Assembly (NCBI GenBank): GCA_934631025.1
Contig: CAKTXR010000054.1
Coordinates: forward strand, 1-18,483
Length of the DNA: 18,483 nt
From: an uncultured Clostridia bacterium
GTDB taxonomy: Bacteria; Bacillota; Clostridia; Christensenellales; Aristaeellaceae
Direction: 5' to 3'
The translations under genes and the position numbers were made by a program. Positions 6,607 through 14,447 of the stretch are shown here, in pieces; position 1 is the stretch's first letter; every line of letters begins with the position of its first letter. The notes below the pieces were generated by a model that searched no databases, was not told where the DNA came from, and worked only from the letters and a program-made list of their open reading frames with translations.

Positions 6607-7170
6607 ATGGCGTCTTTCACGCGCAAGGCCATCATGGTGGCCTTCGTCACGCTGCTCAACGAAAAGCCGCTTGACAAAATCACCATCAAGGACATCGTCG
6701 AGGAATGCGGCATCAACCGCAATACGTTCTACTATCATTTTCAGGATATTCCCGATCTGATCGAGGCCATCGCCAAGGAGGAAAGCGACCTCATCATCGA
6801 AAAGTACGCGCGCGTTTCTTCCTATGAGGAATGCCTGAACATCGCCGTGGAATTCATCCTGAAGAACCGGCGCGCCACGCTGCATATCTACAATTCCTCC
6901 AACCGCGATATTTACGAGCGCTATCTGATGCAGCTCTGCCAGTACGTCGTGGAGACCTATCTGGATACGGCTTTTTCAGACAGGCGCATCAGCGACGCGG
7001 ATCGCAGCGTCATCGTGCTGTCCTATAAGTGCCACTGCTTCGGCCTGTTCGTCGACTGGTTGAACACCGGGCTCAAGGACGACATACAGCCCATGCTCAA
7101 CCGGCTGTGCGAGCTGCGCCGCGGCATGATCGACGAGATGATCGACCGCGCCGAGGTGGCCGCGCGTTAA
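6607..7170 (+). CDS. TetR/AcrR-family transcriptional regulator
   Basis: This 187-residue protein has the TetR helix-turn-helix at about residues 22-47 (DKITIKDIVEECGINRNTFYYHF), including the hallmark TFYYHF. The C-terminal part is helical, as in the ligand-binding domains of this family. TetR proteins usually repress a nearby transport operon and release DNA on binding a small ligand. The next operon downstream encodes a DUF308 protein, an MMPL transporter and an exported protein, so that operon is the likely target, though a strong terminator separates them. AAGGAG stands before the ATG. The ligand and operator are unknown. A possible autoregulatory inverted repeat lies at 6542-6557. Confidence 0.92.
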   Translation: MASFTRKAIMVAFVTLLNEKPLDKITIKDIVEECGINRNTFYYHFQDIPDLIEAIAKEESDLIIEKYARVSSYEECLNIAVEFILKNRRATLHIYNSSNRDIYERYLMQLCQYVVETYLDTAFSDRRISDADRSVIVLSYKCHCFGLFVDWLNTGLKDDIQPMLNRLCELRRGMIDEMIDRAEVAAR

Positions 7171-7198
7171 AGTCCGATCAAGAACTTCATATTCTGTG

Positions 7199-7252
7199 CA
7201 AACGAAGCGATTTGCCCAATTCCCGGGCAGATCGCTTCGTTTGTCTGTTTTT
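7199..7252 (+). terminator. Strong intrinsic terminator after the TetR gene
   Basis: A 19-bp stem (7199-7217 with 7225-7243, one T-G wobble, 7-base loop) is followed after a short gap by TTTTT (7248-7252). The stem reads CAAACGAAGCGAT... on the left arm. It isolates the regulator from the downstream operon. Confidence 0.88.
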
Positions 7253-7277
7253 CGGGCGCGCGCGGGACATCTGCCCA

Positions 7278-7306
7278 TTCCCCGCCGCTCAGAAAGGCGC
7301 TATACT
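7278..7306 (+). promoter_or_regulatory. Possible promoter for the DUF308-MMPL operon
   Basis: TATACT (7301-7306) is a good -10, but the -35 position 17 bases upstream (TTCCCC) is poor. A weak -35 would fit a regulated promoter. It lies 38 bases before the first start codon of the operon. Confidence 0.4.
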
Positions 7307-7343
7307 GAAGCCACATTGAAGGAAAGCAAAGGAGGAAATGGAT

Positions 7344-7937
7344 ATGCGTTCCACAAAGCCCATTCTGGCGGCTAAAACGTGCTCGATCATCGTTTCGGCG
7401 CTGTTTTGCCTGCTCGGTTTACTGCTGTTGATCTATCCCGGCGTGTCGGTATCTGTTGTCGGCATCGCCGCAGCGATCATGCTGATCGTCTTCGGCGTGA
7501 CCAAGCTGACCGGCTTTTTCTCAAAGGATCTTTACCGGCTGGCCTTCCAGTACGATCTGGCCAGCGGCATACTGCTGGTGGCGCTGGGCGTGCTGCTGCT
7601 GATGAGTCCCGACCGTGCGATGAGCTTCCTGTGCCTGATTCTGGGCATCGCGGTGGCCGTCGACGGCTGGTTCAAGGTGCAGATGGCGCTGGATGCGCGC
7701 CGCTTCGGCCTGAGAAGCTGGTGGCTGATCCTGACGACCGGCGTGCTGACCGGCCTGATCGGACTGGTCGTGGCATTCCGCCCGACGGCGAGCGCCGAGG
7801 TGCTGATGATGCTTCTGGGCGTTTCGCTGCTGGCCGAGGGACTGATGACGCTGTGCGTCACGCTGTGCGCCGTCAAGATCGTCCGCAATCAGCAGCCCGA
7901 CGTCATCGAGGCCGAATTTGAAGAGCACAAACTGTAA
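7344..7937 (+). CDS. DUF308 / HdeD-like membrane protein
   Basis: The 197-residue product has about six hydrophobic segments arranged as pairs separated by short basic loops, with the repeated pattern LGxLLLxxP (LGLLLLIYPG, LGVLLLMSPDRA, IGLVVAFRPTASA) typical of DUF308/HdeD proteins. It has a short acidic cytoplasmic tail. HdeD in E. coli is linked to acid resistance, but most family members have no known function. GGAGG (7331-7335) is 8 bases before the ATG at 7344 and only 2 bases from an in-frame ATG at 7338, so 7344 was preferred. It is the first gene of an operon with the MMPL transporter, whose start follows after 15 bases, which suggests a shared envelope role. Confidence 0.85.
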   Translation: MRSTKPILAAKTCSIIVSALFCLLGLLLLIYPGVSVSVVGIAAAIMLIVFGVTKLTGFFSKDLYRLAFQYDLASGILLVALGVLLLMSPDRAMSFLCLILGIAVAVDGWFKVQMALDARRFGLRSWWLILTTGVLTGLIGLVVAFRPTASAEVLMMLLGVSLLAEGLMTLCVTLCAVKIVRNQQPDVIEAEFEEHKL

Positions 7938-7952
7938 GGAGGAAGAGCGATC

Positions 7953-10037
7953 ATGCGTTTCGCCAAAGCGGTGGTTAAGCACCGCGTTCTGATACTGATC
8001 CTCGCCATAGCCCTGATGGTGCCTTCCGTCATCGGCATGACCAACACCCGCATCAACTACGATATGCTCGACTATCTGCCGGACGACATGGACACCGTCA
8101 TCGGCCAGAACGAGCTTATGGAGGATTTCGGCAAGGGCGCGTTCTCCATGCTGGTGATCGAGGATATGTCCGCGAAGGACGTCGCCGCGCTCAAGGAAAA
8201 GATCGAGGCGGTCGATCACGTCGACAGCGTGGTCTGGTACGATTCGATCCTCGATCTGTCCGTCCCCATGGAGATGCTGCCGAACAAGATCTACAACGAG
8301 TTCAACACCGGCGACGCGACGCTGATGGCCGTGTTCTTCGACAGCGCGACCTCCGCCGACGTGACCATGGACGCGATCCGCGAGATCCGCGCCATTGCCG
8401 GCAAGCAGGTGTTCGTGAGCGGCATGTCCGCGCTGGTCACGGATCTGAAGGATCTGTGCGAGCAGGAAGAGCCGATCTACGTCGCCATCGCCGTCATACT
8501 GGCCTGCGCGGCCATGATGCTCTTTCTGGACGGCTGGCTGGTGCCGTTCGTGTTTCTGGCCAACATCGGCATCGCGATACTGATCAACCTCGGCTCGAAC
8601 TACTTCTTCGGCGAGATTTCCTACATCACAAAGGCACTGGCTGCCGTGCTTCAGCTGGCCGTCACCATGGACTACTCCATCTTCCTGTGGCACAGCTACA
8701 ACGAGCAGCGCGAAAAGACCGAGAATCACCTGGACGCCATGGCCGTCGCCATCCGCGACACGATGGTCAGCGTCGTGGGCAGTTCCATCACGACGATCGC
8801 CGGCTTTGCGGCGCTGTGCTTCATGACCTTCACGCTGGGCATGGATCTGGGTCTGGTCATGGCCAAGGGCGTGGCGCTGGGCGTGATCAGCTGCATCACC
8901 GTGCTGCCCGCCATGATCCTCGTGCTCGACAAGCCGCTGCAAAAGACCAAGCACAAGTCCCTCATTCCTGACATGACGAAGCTCTCCCGCGGCGTTGTGA
9001 AGGCATTCCCCATCTTCCTCATTATATTCGTCCTGCTGATCCCGCCGTTCTATTACGGCTATTCCAAGACCAACGACGAGGTCTACTACGATATGGGCGG
9101 CTGCCTGCCGCAGGACATCGAATACGTCATCGCCAACACCAGGCTGCGCGACGAGTTCGACATCGCCTCCACGCACATGCTTCTTGTAGACGCTTCGACC
9201 AACTCGAAGGACGTTCACGCCATGATTCGGGAAATGGACGATGTGGACGGCGTAAAATATGTGCTGGGCCTTGAAACCTTCCTGGATTCCTCCATCCCCG
9301 AGGAAATGATCCCCGAATCGCTCACCAAGATCCTCAAATCCGACCGCTGGGAGCTGCTGCTGGTCAACTCCGAATACGCCGTGGCCAGCGACAACGTGAA
9401 CGCACAGCTCGATCAGCTCAACGCCATCCTCAAAAAGTATGATCCCAACGGCATGCTGATCGGCGAGGCCCCCTGCATGAAGGACATGATCGAAACCACG
9501 AACCACGACTTCCAGGTAGTCAACGCCGTGTCGATCATCGCCATCTTCGTCATCATCCTGCTGGTTGAAAAGAGCCTGAGCCTGCCGTTCATACTGATCT
9601 CGGTCATCGAGCTGGCCATATTCATCAATCTGGGCCTGCCGCATTATCTCGGCCAGTCGCTGCCCTTTATCGCCCCGATCTGCATTTCGACCATTCAGCT
9701 GGGCGCGACAGTCGACTACGCCATCCTCATGACCACGCGCTATAAGACCGAGCGCGCCGCCGGCAAGTCCAGGCACGACGCGGTCTGCACCGCGCTGTCC
9801 ACCTCGATTTCGTCCATCATCGTGTCCGGCATGGGCCTGTTCGCCGCGACGTTCGGCGTGGCCATCTATTCCGACATCGACATCATCAGCTCCATGTGCA
9901 TGCTGATGGCGCGCGGCGCAATCGTCTCGATGCTGCTGGTTATCTTCATACTGCCGGCGCTGCTTATGCTCTGCGACGGACTGATCCGCCACACCACGCT
10001 CGGCATGAAGCCCCAAACCGTGAAGGAGGAAAACTGA
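7953..10037 (+). CDS. MMPL/RND-family transporter
   Basis: This 694-residue membrane protein has the two-fold RND layout: a first transmembrane helix (about 10-30), an extracytoplasmic domain, a block of about five helices (175-330), then helix 7 (about 352-368), a second extracytoplasmic domain and a final helix block (about 524-680). The paired proton-relay signature seen in MmpL proteins appears twice, as D240-Y241 (TMDYSIFL) and D588-Y589 (TVDYAILM). Family members export lipids, glycolipids or peptides using the proton gradient, but the substrate here is unknown. AAGGAGG precedes the ATG. The stop is 2 bases before the next start, so the transporter and the exported helical protein are translated together and probably work together. 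Confidence 0.93.
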   Translation: MRFAKAVVKHRVLILILAIALMVPSVIGMTNTRINYDMLDYLPDDMDTVIGQNELMEDFGKGAFSMLVIEDMSAKDVAALKEKIEAVDHVDSVVWYDSILDLSVPMEMLPNKIYNEFNTGDATLMAVFFDSATSADVTMDAIREIRAIAGKQVFVSGMSALVTDLKDLCEQEEPIYVAIAVILACAAMMLFLDGWLVPFVFLANIGIAILINLGSNYFFGEISYITKALAAVLQLAVTMDYSIFLWHSYNEQREKTENHLDAMAVAIRDTMVSVVGSSITTIAGFAALCFMTFTLGMDLGLVMAKGVALGVISCITVLPAMILVLDKPLQKTKHKSLIPDMTKLSRGVVKAFPIFLIIFVLLIPPFYYGYSKTNDEVYYDMGGCLPQDIEYVIANTRLRDEFDIASTHMLLVDASTNSKDVHAMIREMDDVDGVKYVLGLETFLDSSIPEEMIPESLTKILKSDRWELLLVNSEYAVASDNVNAQLDQLNAILKKYDPNGMLIGEAPCMKDMIETTNHDFQVVNAVSIIAIFVIILLVEKSLSLPFILISVIELAIFINLGLPHYLGQSLPFIAPICISTIQLGATVDYAILMTTRYKTERAAGKSRHDAVCTALSTSISSIIVSGMGLFAATFGVAIYSDIDIISSMCMLMARGAIVSMLLVIFILPALLMLCDGLIRHTTLGMKPQTVKEEN

Positions 10038-10039
10038 CT

Positions 10040-12619
10040 ATGAAAAAGCGCATTATGGCTCTGATCGTGGCTGCGATCATGCTGCTCACCGCCGTGCCGT
10101 CTCTGGCCGACGTGGACAAGAAGGAAATGGTGTATGTGCTGGCCAACGCCAGCGGCGAGGCGACCGACATTGTGGTCAGCGAACGGCTGTATAACCGCGA
10201 TTCTCTCGACACGCTCGACGACGTGAGCCGCCTTAGCGGCATTGAAAATCTCTCCGGCGATCAGACATTCACGCAGGACGGCGACAAAATCGTCTGGAAT
10301 GCGAACGGCTCCGAGATCCGCTATGAGGGCCATTCCACCGAGGAGCTGCCCTTCTCCGTCGCCTTCCATTACACCCTCGACGGCGTTGAAATGACGCCCG
10401 CCGAGCTGGCCGGCAAGAGCGGTCATCTCGAAATGACCATCGACTATACCTCCAACCTGACCGGCGAGGCCGAAATCAACGGCCAGACCGAGACGCTGCC
10501 CATCCCCTTCCTGATGGCCACCGTGATGCTGGCCGAGGACGACGTTTTCTCCAATCTTCAGGTGACCAACGGCCGCGTGCTCGAGGTCGGCGACCGCACG
10601 CTGGTGCTCTGCTACGGTCTGCCCGGACTGGCCGACGCGCTCAAGAGCGGCGTGACCAGCGACGAAGTGGACATCAACTTTGACGACATTCCCTCCTCCG
10701 CCGTCGTCAGCGCCGACGTGACCGACTTCAGCTTCGGCGGCACCTACACGCTGGTGGCTTCCTCCTCTGTCGCCGATGAGGAAACCGAGGACGGCGAATT
10801 CTCCCTCAACTTCAATCTGGACGAAATCAGCGACGAGCTGCGCGACGCCATGACTCAGCTCATGGACGGCTCCAGCGACCTCTACGACGGCCTTAAGGAG
10901 CTGCTGGACGGCACGCAGGATCTCTGCGACGGTCTGAGCGAAATCGACGCGAACAGCGCCGCGCTGACCGACGGCGCGCGCCAGGTGCTCGACACCGTGC
11001 TCGAAACTGCCAACAACACGCTGGCCGAGAGCGAAGGCGACTTCGCCAAGCTGGGCATCACGCTCAATACGCTCACCATCGACAACTACGCTTCCGAAAT
11101 CGACCGCTTGCAGACCGAAATGCTGAACAACCTCGAGGATTACGTCATCGAGCAGGCCGACAAGAAGCTGGCCTCCAAGGTCGACGAAGCCGTCAAGGCC
11201 GAGGTCGTCAAGCAGGTCAACGCCGCCGCCCGCGAGCAGGTAACCGAAAAGGTGACCGAGGCCGTCAAGGCGCAGGTACGCGATCAGGTCAACGCCGCCG
11301 TGCGCGCCAAGGTTGAAGCCGCCGTGCGCAACCCCGACGACGCGACGCTCAGCGCCACCGTGGACGCTCAGATGAACAGCGACGACGTGAAGGCGCAGAT
11401 CGCTCAGAACATCGACGCTCAGATGGCTTCCGACGACGTGAAAGCGCTCATCGAGCAGAAGATCGACGAAAATCTGAAATCCGACGCGGTTCAGGCGCAG
11501 ATCGACGCGAAAGTCGCCAGCGACTATGAGCCCGCCATCCGCGACGGCGTGCAGCAGGCCTGGAACGGCGCTTACGAACAGATCAAGGCCGGCTATTACG
11601 ACACGATCAAGGCGCAGGTCACCGAGGCCGTGCGCGCCAAGGCCGCCGAGACGCTCAAAGCCAGCGTGCCCGATGACGGCAGCGTAACGCTCGATCAGCT
11701 GGTGGATGCTTACATGGCCAAGGAAGAAACGCAGCAGGCCATCGAGGCTGAAGTCAATAATCAGATCACCGCGCTCACCAACCAGAACGTCAACACCGAG
11801 CAGCTCATCGCCGACAAGCTGGCCGAAACCCGCGCTCAGGTGGAAGCCTATGTCCGCGAGAACACCATTCGCCCGCAGGTTGAGGCGGCCGTGAAGGACG
11901 AAGTGACAAAGCAGGTCACCGCCGCCGCCCGCCAGAAGGTCGTCGACGCCATCCGCGGCATGAGCGACGAGCAGGTCAGCGCCATCGTCGATCAGAAGAT
12001 GGCCGATCCCGAGATCACCGCGCAGGCCGAAGCCGCCTTCAACGAGCAGATGGCCAGCGATAACGTGAAGAATATCATCAATCAGAACGTCGACGAGCAG
12101 ATGAAGACCGACGACGTGAAGGCGCTCATCAACAAGAACATTGACGATCAGATGAAGTCCTCCAAGGTCAAGAACATCATCAGCGAGCAGATGACCGTCA
12201 ACCGCAAGAGCAAGGAATATCTGGACGGCGTGGCCGAAGCGCTGGAAGAGAACGGCAAGAACGGCGCGGCCTATCAGGCGCTGGTCAAGCTGCGCCAGAC
12301 CATGGACGACATCCACACCTTCTATCAGGGCGTTGTGGACTACACCGACGCGGTCGGCCAGGCCAAGGACGGCGCGCTCAAGCTGAACGACGGCGCGAGC
12401 CAGCTCTGCGACGGCATGGGCGAATTGAAGGACGGCCTGACCGAGTTCAACGAAAAGGCCATCGACAAGCTGCTGGCCTTCATCGACGAGGACCTGCCCA
12501 GCCTGAAGGATCATGTGCAGGCTGTCATCGACATGGCGCGCGGCTACACCTCCTATGCCGGCATCGCTGAGGGCCAGACCGGCAGCGTGCAGTTCATCGT
12601 CCGCACCGAGGGTGTGTAA
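10040..12619 (+). CDS. Exported helical repeat protein, YhgE-like, MMPL partner
   Basis: This 859-residue protein starts with a clear signal peptide (MKKR, hydrophobic stretch, SLA-D cleavage near residue 23). A beta-rich domain (about 25-260) resembles proteins found beside MMPL transporters in Firmicutes. Residues 266-305 and about 776-803 carry DG-rich heptads of the form xxLxDGx (LYDGLKELLDGTQDL; LNDGASQLCDGMGEL), as in YhgE/Pip proteins. The centre is almost wholly helical, very rich in K, E, D, Q and A, and contains two arrays of three 17-residue repeats (441-491 and 667-717). No C-terminal transmembrane anchor is visible; the end (QTGSVQFIVRTEGV) is beta-like. The frame is open upstream, but the ATG at 10040 has AAGGAGG at 10023-10029 and a signal peptide. 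A role as an extracytoplasmic adaptor or extended periplasm/wall-spanning partner of the MMPL pump is inference. Confidence 0.85.
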   Translation: MKKRIMALIVAAIMLLTAVPSLADVDKKEMVYVLANASGEATDIVVSERLYNRDSLDTLDDVSRLSGIENLSGDQTFTQDGDKIVWNANGSEIRYEGHSTEELPFSVAFHYTLDGVEMTPAELAGKSGHLEMTIDYTSNLTGEAEINGQTETLPIPFLMATVMLAEDDVFSNLQVTNGRVLEVGDRTLVLCYGLPGLADALKSGVTSDEVDINFDDIPSSAVVSADVTDFSFGGTYTLVASSSVADEETEDGEFSLNFNLDEISDELRDAMTQLMDGSSDLYDGLKELLDGTQDLCDGLSEIDANSAALTDGARQVLDTVLETANNTLAESEGDFAKLGITLNTLTIDNYASEIDRLQTEMLNNLEDYVIEQADKKLASKVDEAVKAEVVKQVNAAAREQVTEKVTEAVKAQVRDQVNAAVRAKVEAAVRNPDDATLSATVDAQMNSDDVKAQIAQNIDAQMASDDVKALIEQKIDENLKSDAVQAQIDAKVASDYEPAIRDGVQQAWNGAYEQIKAGYYDTIKAQVTEAVRAKAAETLKASVPDDGSVTLDQLVDAYMAKEETQQAIEAEVNNQITALTNQNVNTEQLIADKLAETRAQVEAYVRENTIRPQVEAAVKDEVTKQVTAAARQKVVDAIRGMSDEQVSAIVDQKMADPEITAQAEAAFNEQMASDNVKNIINQNVDEQMKTDDVKALINKNIDDQMKSSKVKNIISEQMTVNRKSKEYLDGVAEALEENGKNGAAYQALVKLRQTMDDIHTFYQGVVDYTDAVGQAKDGALKLNDGASQLCDGMGELKDGLTEFNEKAIDKLLAFIDEDLPSLKDHVQAVIDMARGYTSYAGIAEGQTGSVQFIVRTEGV
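11360..11512 (+). repeat. Three tandem 51-bp coding repeats (array 1)
   Basis: Residues 441-491 of the exported protein are three 17-residue units: VDAQMNSDDVKAQIAQN, IDAQMASDDVKALIEQK and IDENLKSDAVQAQIDAK. The units share [VI]D-x2-[ML]-x-SD-x-V-x4-I. The units are in phase without gaps. Confidence 0.85.
12038..12190 (+). repeat. Three tandem 51-bp coding repeats (array 2)
   Basis: Residues 667-717 contain FNEQMASDNVKNIINQN, VDEQMKTDDVKALINKN and IDDQMKSSKVKNIISEQ, the same 17-residue unit as array 1, about 175 residues further on. This points to internal duplication of a longer block. Confidence 0.85.
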
Positions 12620-12664
12620 CCGAAAGCCTTCCAAACTGAATAAGCCCGTTTCCACCTCCACTAT

Positions 12665-12707
12665 GCCGCCGCGTTTCCGATCCGTTCGGAGCGCGGCGGC
12701 GCTTTTT
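12665..12707 (+). terminator. Intrinsic terminator of the DUF308-MMPL operon
   Basis: GCCGCCGCG (12665-12673) pairs with CGCGGCGGC (12692-12700), with an inner CCGA/TCGG stem, followed by GCTTTTT. Confidence 0.88.
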
Positions 12708-12728
12708 CATGCGCGCCCTTCCCCATGC

Positions 12729-12757
12729 TTGCAATTTTTGTCGAAGCGTTCTATAAT
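12729..12757 (+). promoter_or_regulatory. Sigma-A-type promoter for the M15 peptidase gene
   Basis: -35 TTGCAA (12729-12734), 17-base spacer, -10 TATAAT (12752-12757). It is 36 bases before the TTG start. Confidence 0.75.
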
Positions 12758-12793
12758 GGACACGATCTCATTGCGAAAGCAGGTGAATAACCA

Positions 12794-13450
12794 TTGTCTA
12801 AGAAACAACCTTCAAAGAAAAACGGCTCCGTGGCATTGCGCTCGCTGGTCATGGCGCTGCTGGTCGCGGCCGCATTCGTGCTGGGCTGGCATATGGGCGT
12901 GGATTCGACGCGCGTCAAGACGAACGTGCTGCTGGTCAACGATTCGCACCGGCTGGCCGCCGACTATGTACCCGAGGGGCTGGTGACGCTCTACGAGCAG
13001 CGCCACTCCTTCCGCCTGGCCAACGTCGATATACAGCTCACGCACGAAACCTACGAGGCGATGGAGCGCATGTTCGCCGCGGCGGAGGCCGACAACGTAA
13101 ACGGCTTTATCATCACCAGCGGATACCGCGATTACAACCGCCAGCAGGAAATCTACAACACCAGCGAGCCCGGCAAGGCGCAGCTGCCCGGCGCAAGCGA
13201 GCATCAGACCGGCCTGGCCTTCGACGTGACCGCCGAAAACACCGGCGGCTTTGAGAGCACGGCGCAATACGCATGGCTGTGCCAGCACGCGTACGAATAC
13301 GGCTTTATACAGCGCTATCCCGCCAACAAGGCCGACGAAACCGGCATCAGCTACGAGCCGTGGCACTACCGCTATGTCGGCGTGGAAATCGCGACGCGCA
13401 TACACGAGACCGGCCAGACGCTTGAAGCGTTCGTGAAGAGTAACTCATAA
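12794..13450 (+). CDS. VanY/M15-family D-alanyl-D-alanine carboxypeptidase-like protein
   Basis: The 218-residue product has a short basic N-terminus and one membrane-spanning segment (about 14-33), leaving the enzymatic domain outside the cell. The M15B zinc-peptidase motifs are intact: SGYRDYNRQ, S135-E-H137-x6-D144 (SEHQTGLAFDV) and E188-PWH191 (EPWHYRYVG), giving the zinc ligands H137, D144 and H191 and catalytic E188. Such enzymes trim the terminal D-alanine of peptidoglycan stems. Vancomycin-resistance use of the VanY type is not implied, as no van genes are nearby. The start is a TTG 8 bases after AGGTG (12781-12785); the first in-frame ATG (12851) would cut away part of the membrane segment. 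It has its own promoter and may be co-transcribed with the microprotein downstream. Confidence 0.9.
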   Translation: MSKKQPSKKNGSVALRSLVMALLVAAAFVLGWHMGVDSTRVKTNVLLVNDSHRLAADYVPEGLVTLYEQRHSFRLANVDIQLTHETYEAMERMFAAAEADNVNGFIITSGYRDYNRQQEIYNTSEPGKAQLPGASEHQTGLAFDVTAENTGGFESTAQYAWLCQHAYEYGFIQRYPANKADETGISYEPWHYRYVGVEIATRIHETGQTLEAFVKSNS

Positions 13451-13548
13451 GCGCACCGTTCAACCTCTCCGTTCTTTCTCCCTCCCCATTGGAATCGACG
13501 CTGTTTTGCGCACATCCGAACCCACTACCTAAAGGAGGAATTGGAGTC

Positions 13549-13674
13549 ATGGAAATTTTAGGCTGGCTTGTCGGAATTGCGCTGGCGGCGTATATCGTTT
13601 TTCAACTGTGCGGACTGACCGCCGGACTTCTCGACCTGTTCATTAAACCGACGGATAAGGATCATAAGTCTTAG
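13549..13674 (+). CDS. 41-residue membrane microprotein, unknown function
   Basis: The ATG at 13549 follows a near-perfect AAAGGAGG (13531-13538) at a 10-base distance. The product is MEILGWLVGIALAAYIVF followed by QLCGLTAGLLDLFIKPTDKDHKS. It has one hydrophobic segment (about residues 4-22, perhaps extending to 32) and a short charged tail, which suggests a small inner-membrane protein. It lies 98 bases after the M15 peptidase gene with no terminator between, and just before a terminator shared with the convergent spoIIA operon. I do not recognise the family. The strong ribosome binding site and terminator are the main support that it is a gene. Confidence 0.65.
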   Translation: MEILGWLVGIALAAYIVFQLCGLTAGLLDLFIKPTDKDHKS

Positions 13675-13684
13675 TCCGAAACAG

Positions 13685-13734
13685 AAAACGCCGCGCCCTA
13701 GAGGATATATCCTCCTCCGGCGCGGCGTTTTTTT
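13685..13734. terminator. Bidirectional terminator between the microprotein and sigF
   Basis: AACGCCGCGCC (13687-13697) pairs with GGCGCGGCGTT (13719-13729). T-runs exist on both strands (TTTTTTT at 13728-13734 on plus; AAAA at 13685-13688 gives TTTT on minus). The loop contains a second perfect palindrome, GAGGATA-TATCCTC (13701-13714). Confidence 0.88.
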
Positions 13735-13739
13735 CATGG

Positions 13740-14447
13740 TCATCCTGTCATGGCGCGCAGGCGCTTGAGCACGCGGCTCTCCATGCGCGACACCTGCACC
13801 TGCGTCATGCCCAGCTCGGCGGCGATGCGCGTCTGCGTCTGATCGAGAAAATAGCGCCGCCGGATCAGCTCGCGCTCCTTCGGTTCGAGCCGGCCCAGCA
13901 TATTCTCCAGATCGAGACGCATGAGCACGTCGCCCGTCCTGTCCTCGCCGATGGTGTCCTCGAGAAGGAGACTTCCGTCGCCCGCAAGCGGCTCGCTGAG
14001 CGAACGCACGGCATAGCCCGATTCCATGGCCAGCAGCGTATCCTCCCTTGACAGCGACAGCCGCCGCGCCAGCTCGTCCACCGGCGTGTCGTCGCCCAGT
14101 TCCTCGCGCAATCGCATGAGCCGCGCGGCGTTTTCGCGGATGGAGCGCGCGACGTGAATCTGGTTGTCGTCGCGCAGAAAGCGGCGGATCTCGCCCATGA
14201 TGAGCGGCACGGCATAGGTCGAAAAGCGCACCCGATAGCTCTCCGGATCAAAATTGCGCACCGCCTTGATCAGCCCGAGCCGCCCCAGCTGCACCAGATC
14301 CTCCCGTTCCCGTCCGCGTCCCTCGAATCGCTTGACGACATAGTGAACCAGCGCGTCGTGCTTTTCCATCATGGCCGACAGCGCCGCTTCGTCGCCCCGC
14401 CGTATGGCTTCGATCAGCTCGTGATCGCTGCGCATCTCCCCCGTCAT
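13740..14447 (-). CDS. sigF: RNA polymerase sporulation sigma factor F
   Basis: This is the first forespore-specific sigma factor. The 235 residues contain region 2 (GRGREREDLVQLGRLGLIKAV, RFSTYAVPLIMGEI-RFLRDD), region 3 (the NQIHVARSIRE area) and region 4 with its helix-turn-helix (DQTQTRIAAELGMTQVQVSRMESRVLK). The VPLIMGEIRRFLRDD segment and position as third gene of the spoIIA operon distinguish SigF from its paralogue SigG. Its start overlaps the spoIIAB stop by four bases (ATGA), implying translational coupling that balances sigma and anti-sigma. It would direct early forespore genes after septation. A bidirectional terminator follows at once. Confidence 0.93.
   Translation of the reverse strand: MTGEMRSDHELIEAIRRGDEAALSAMMEKHDALVHYVVKRFEGRGREREDLVQLGRLGLIKAVRNFDPESYRVRFSTYAVPLIMGEIRRFLRDDNQIHVARSIRENAARLMRLREELGDDTPVDELARRLSLSREDTLLAMESGYAVRSLSEPLAGDGSLLLEDTIGEDRTGDVLMRLDLENMLGRLEPKERELIRRRYFLDQTQTRIAAELGMTQVQVSRMESRVLKRLRAMTG

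Noticed and set aside
7521..10016. A very long open frame on the minus strand antisense to the MMPL gene
   Set aside because: Its translation is a low-complexity H/D/G/V/R-rich product with no domain, typical of the complement of a GC-rich coding gene. The plus strand has clear MMPL motifs and ribosome binding sites.
9896..10039. Upstream extension of the exported helical protein inside the MMPL gene
   Set aside because: It would hide the clear signal peptide starting at 10040, which has its own AAGGAGG site.
11360..12190. CRISPR-like or satellite interpretation of the 51-bp repeats
   Set aside because: The repeats stay in frame, are contiguous without unique spacers, diverge at synonymous positions and encode a regular 17-residue helical unit.
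9866..12661. A 931-codon open frame on the minus strand antisense to the exported helical protein
   Set aside because: Its apparent repeats only mirror the 51-bp repeats of the plus-strand gene. It has no ribosome binding site of note and no recognisable domain.
12794..13450. Vancomycin-resistance vanY
   Set aside because: The M15 motifs are present, but no vanH/A/X or two-component genes are nearby, so a housekeeping peptidoglycan carboxypeptidase is the simpler reading.
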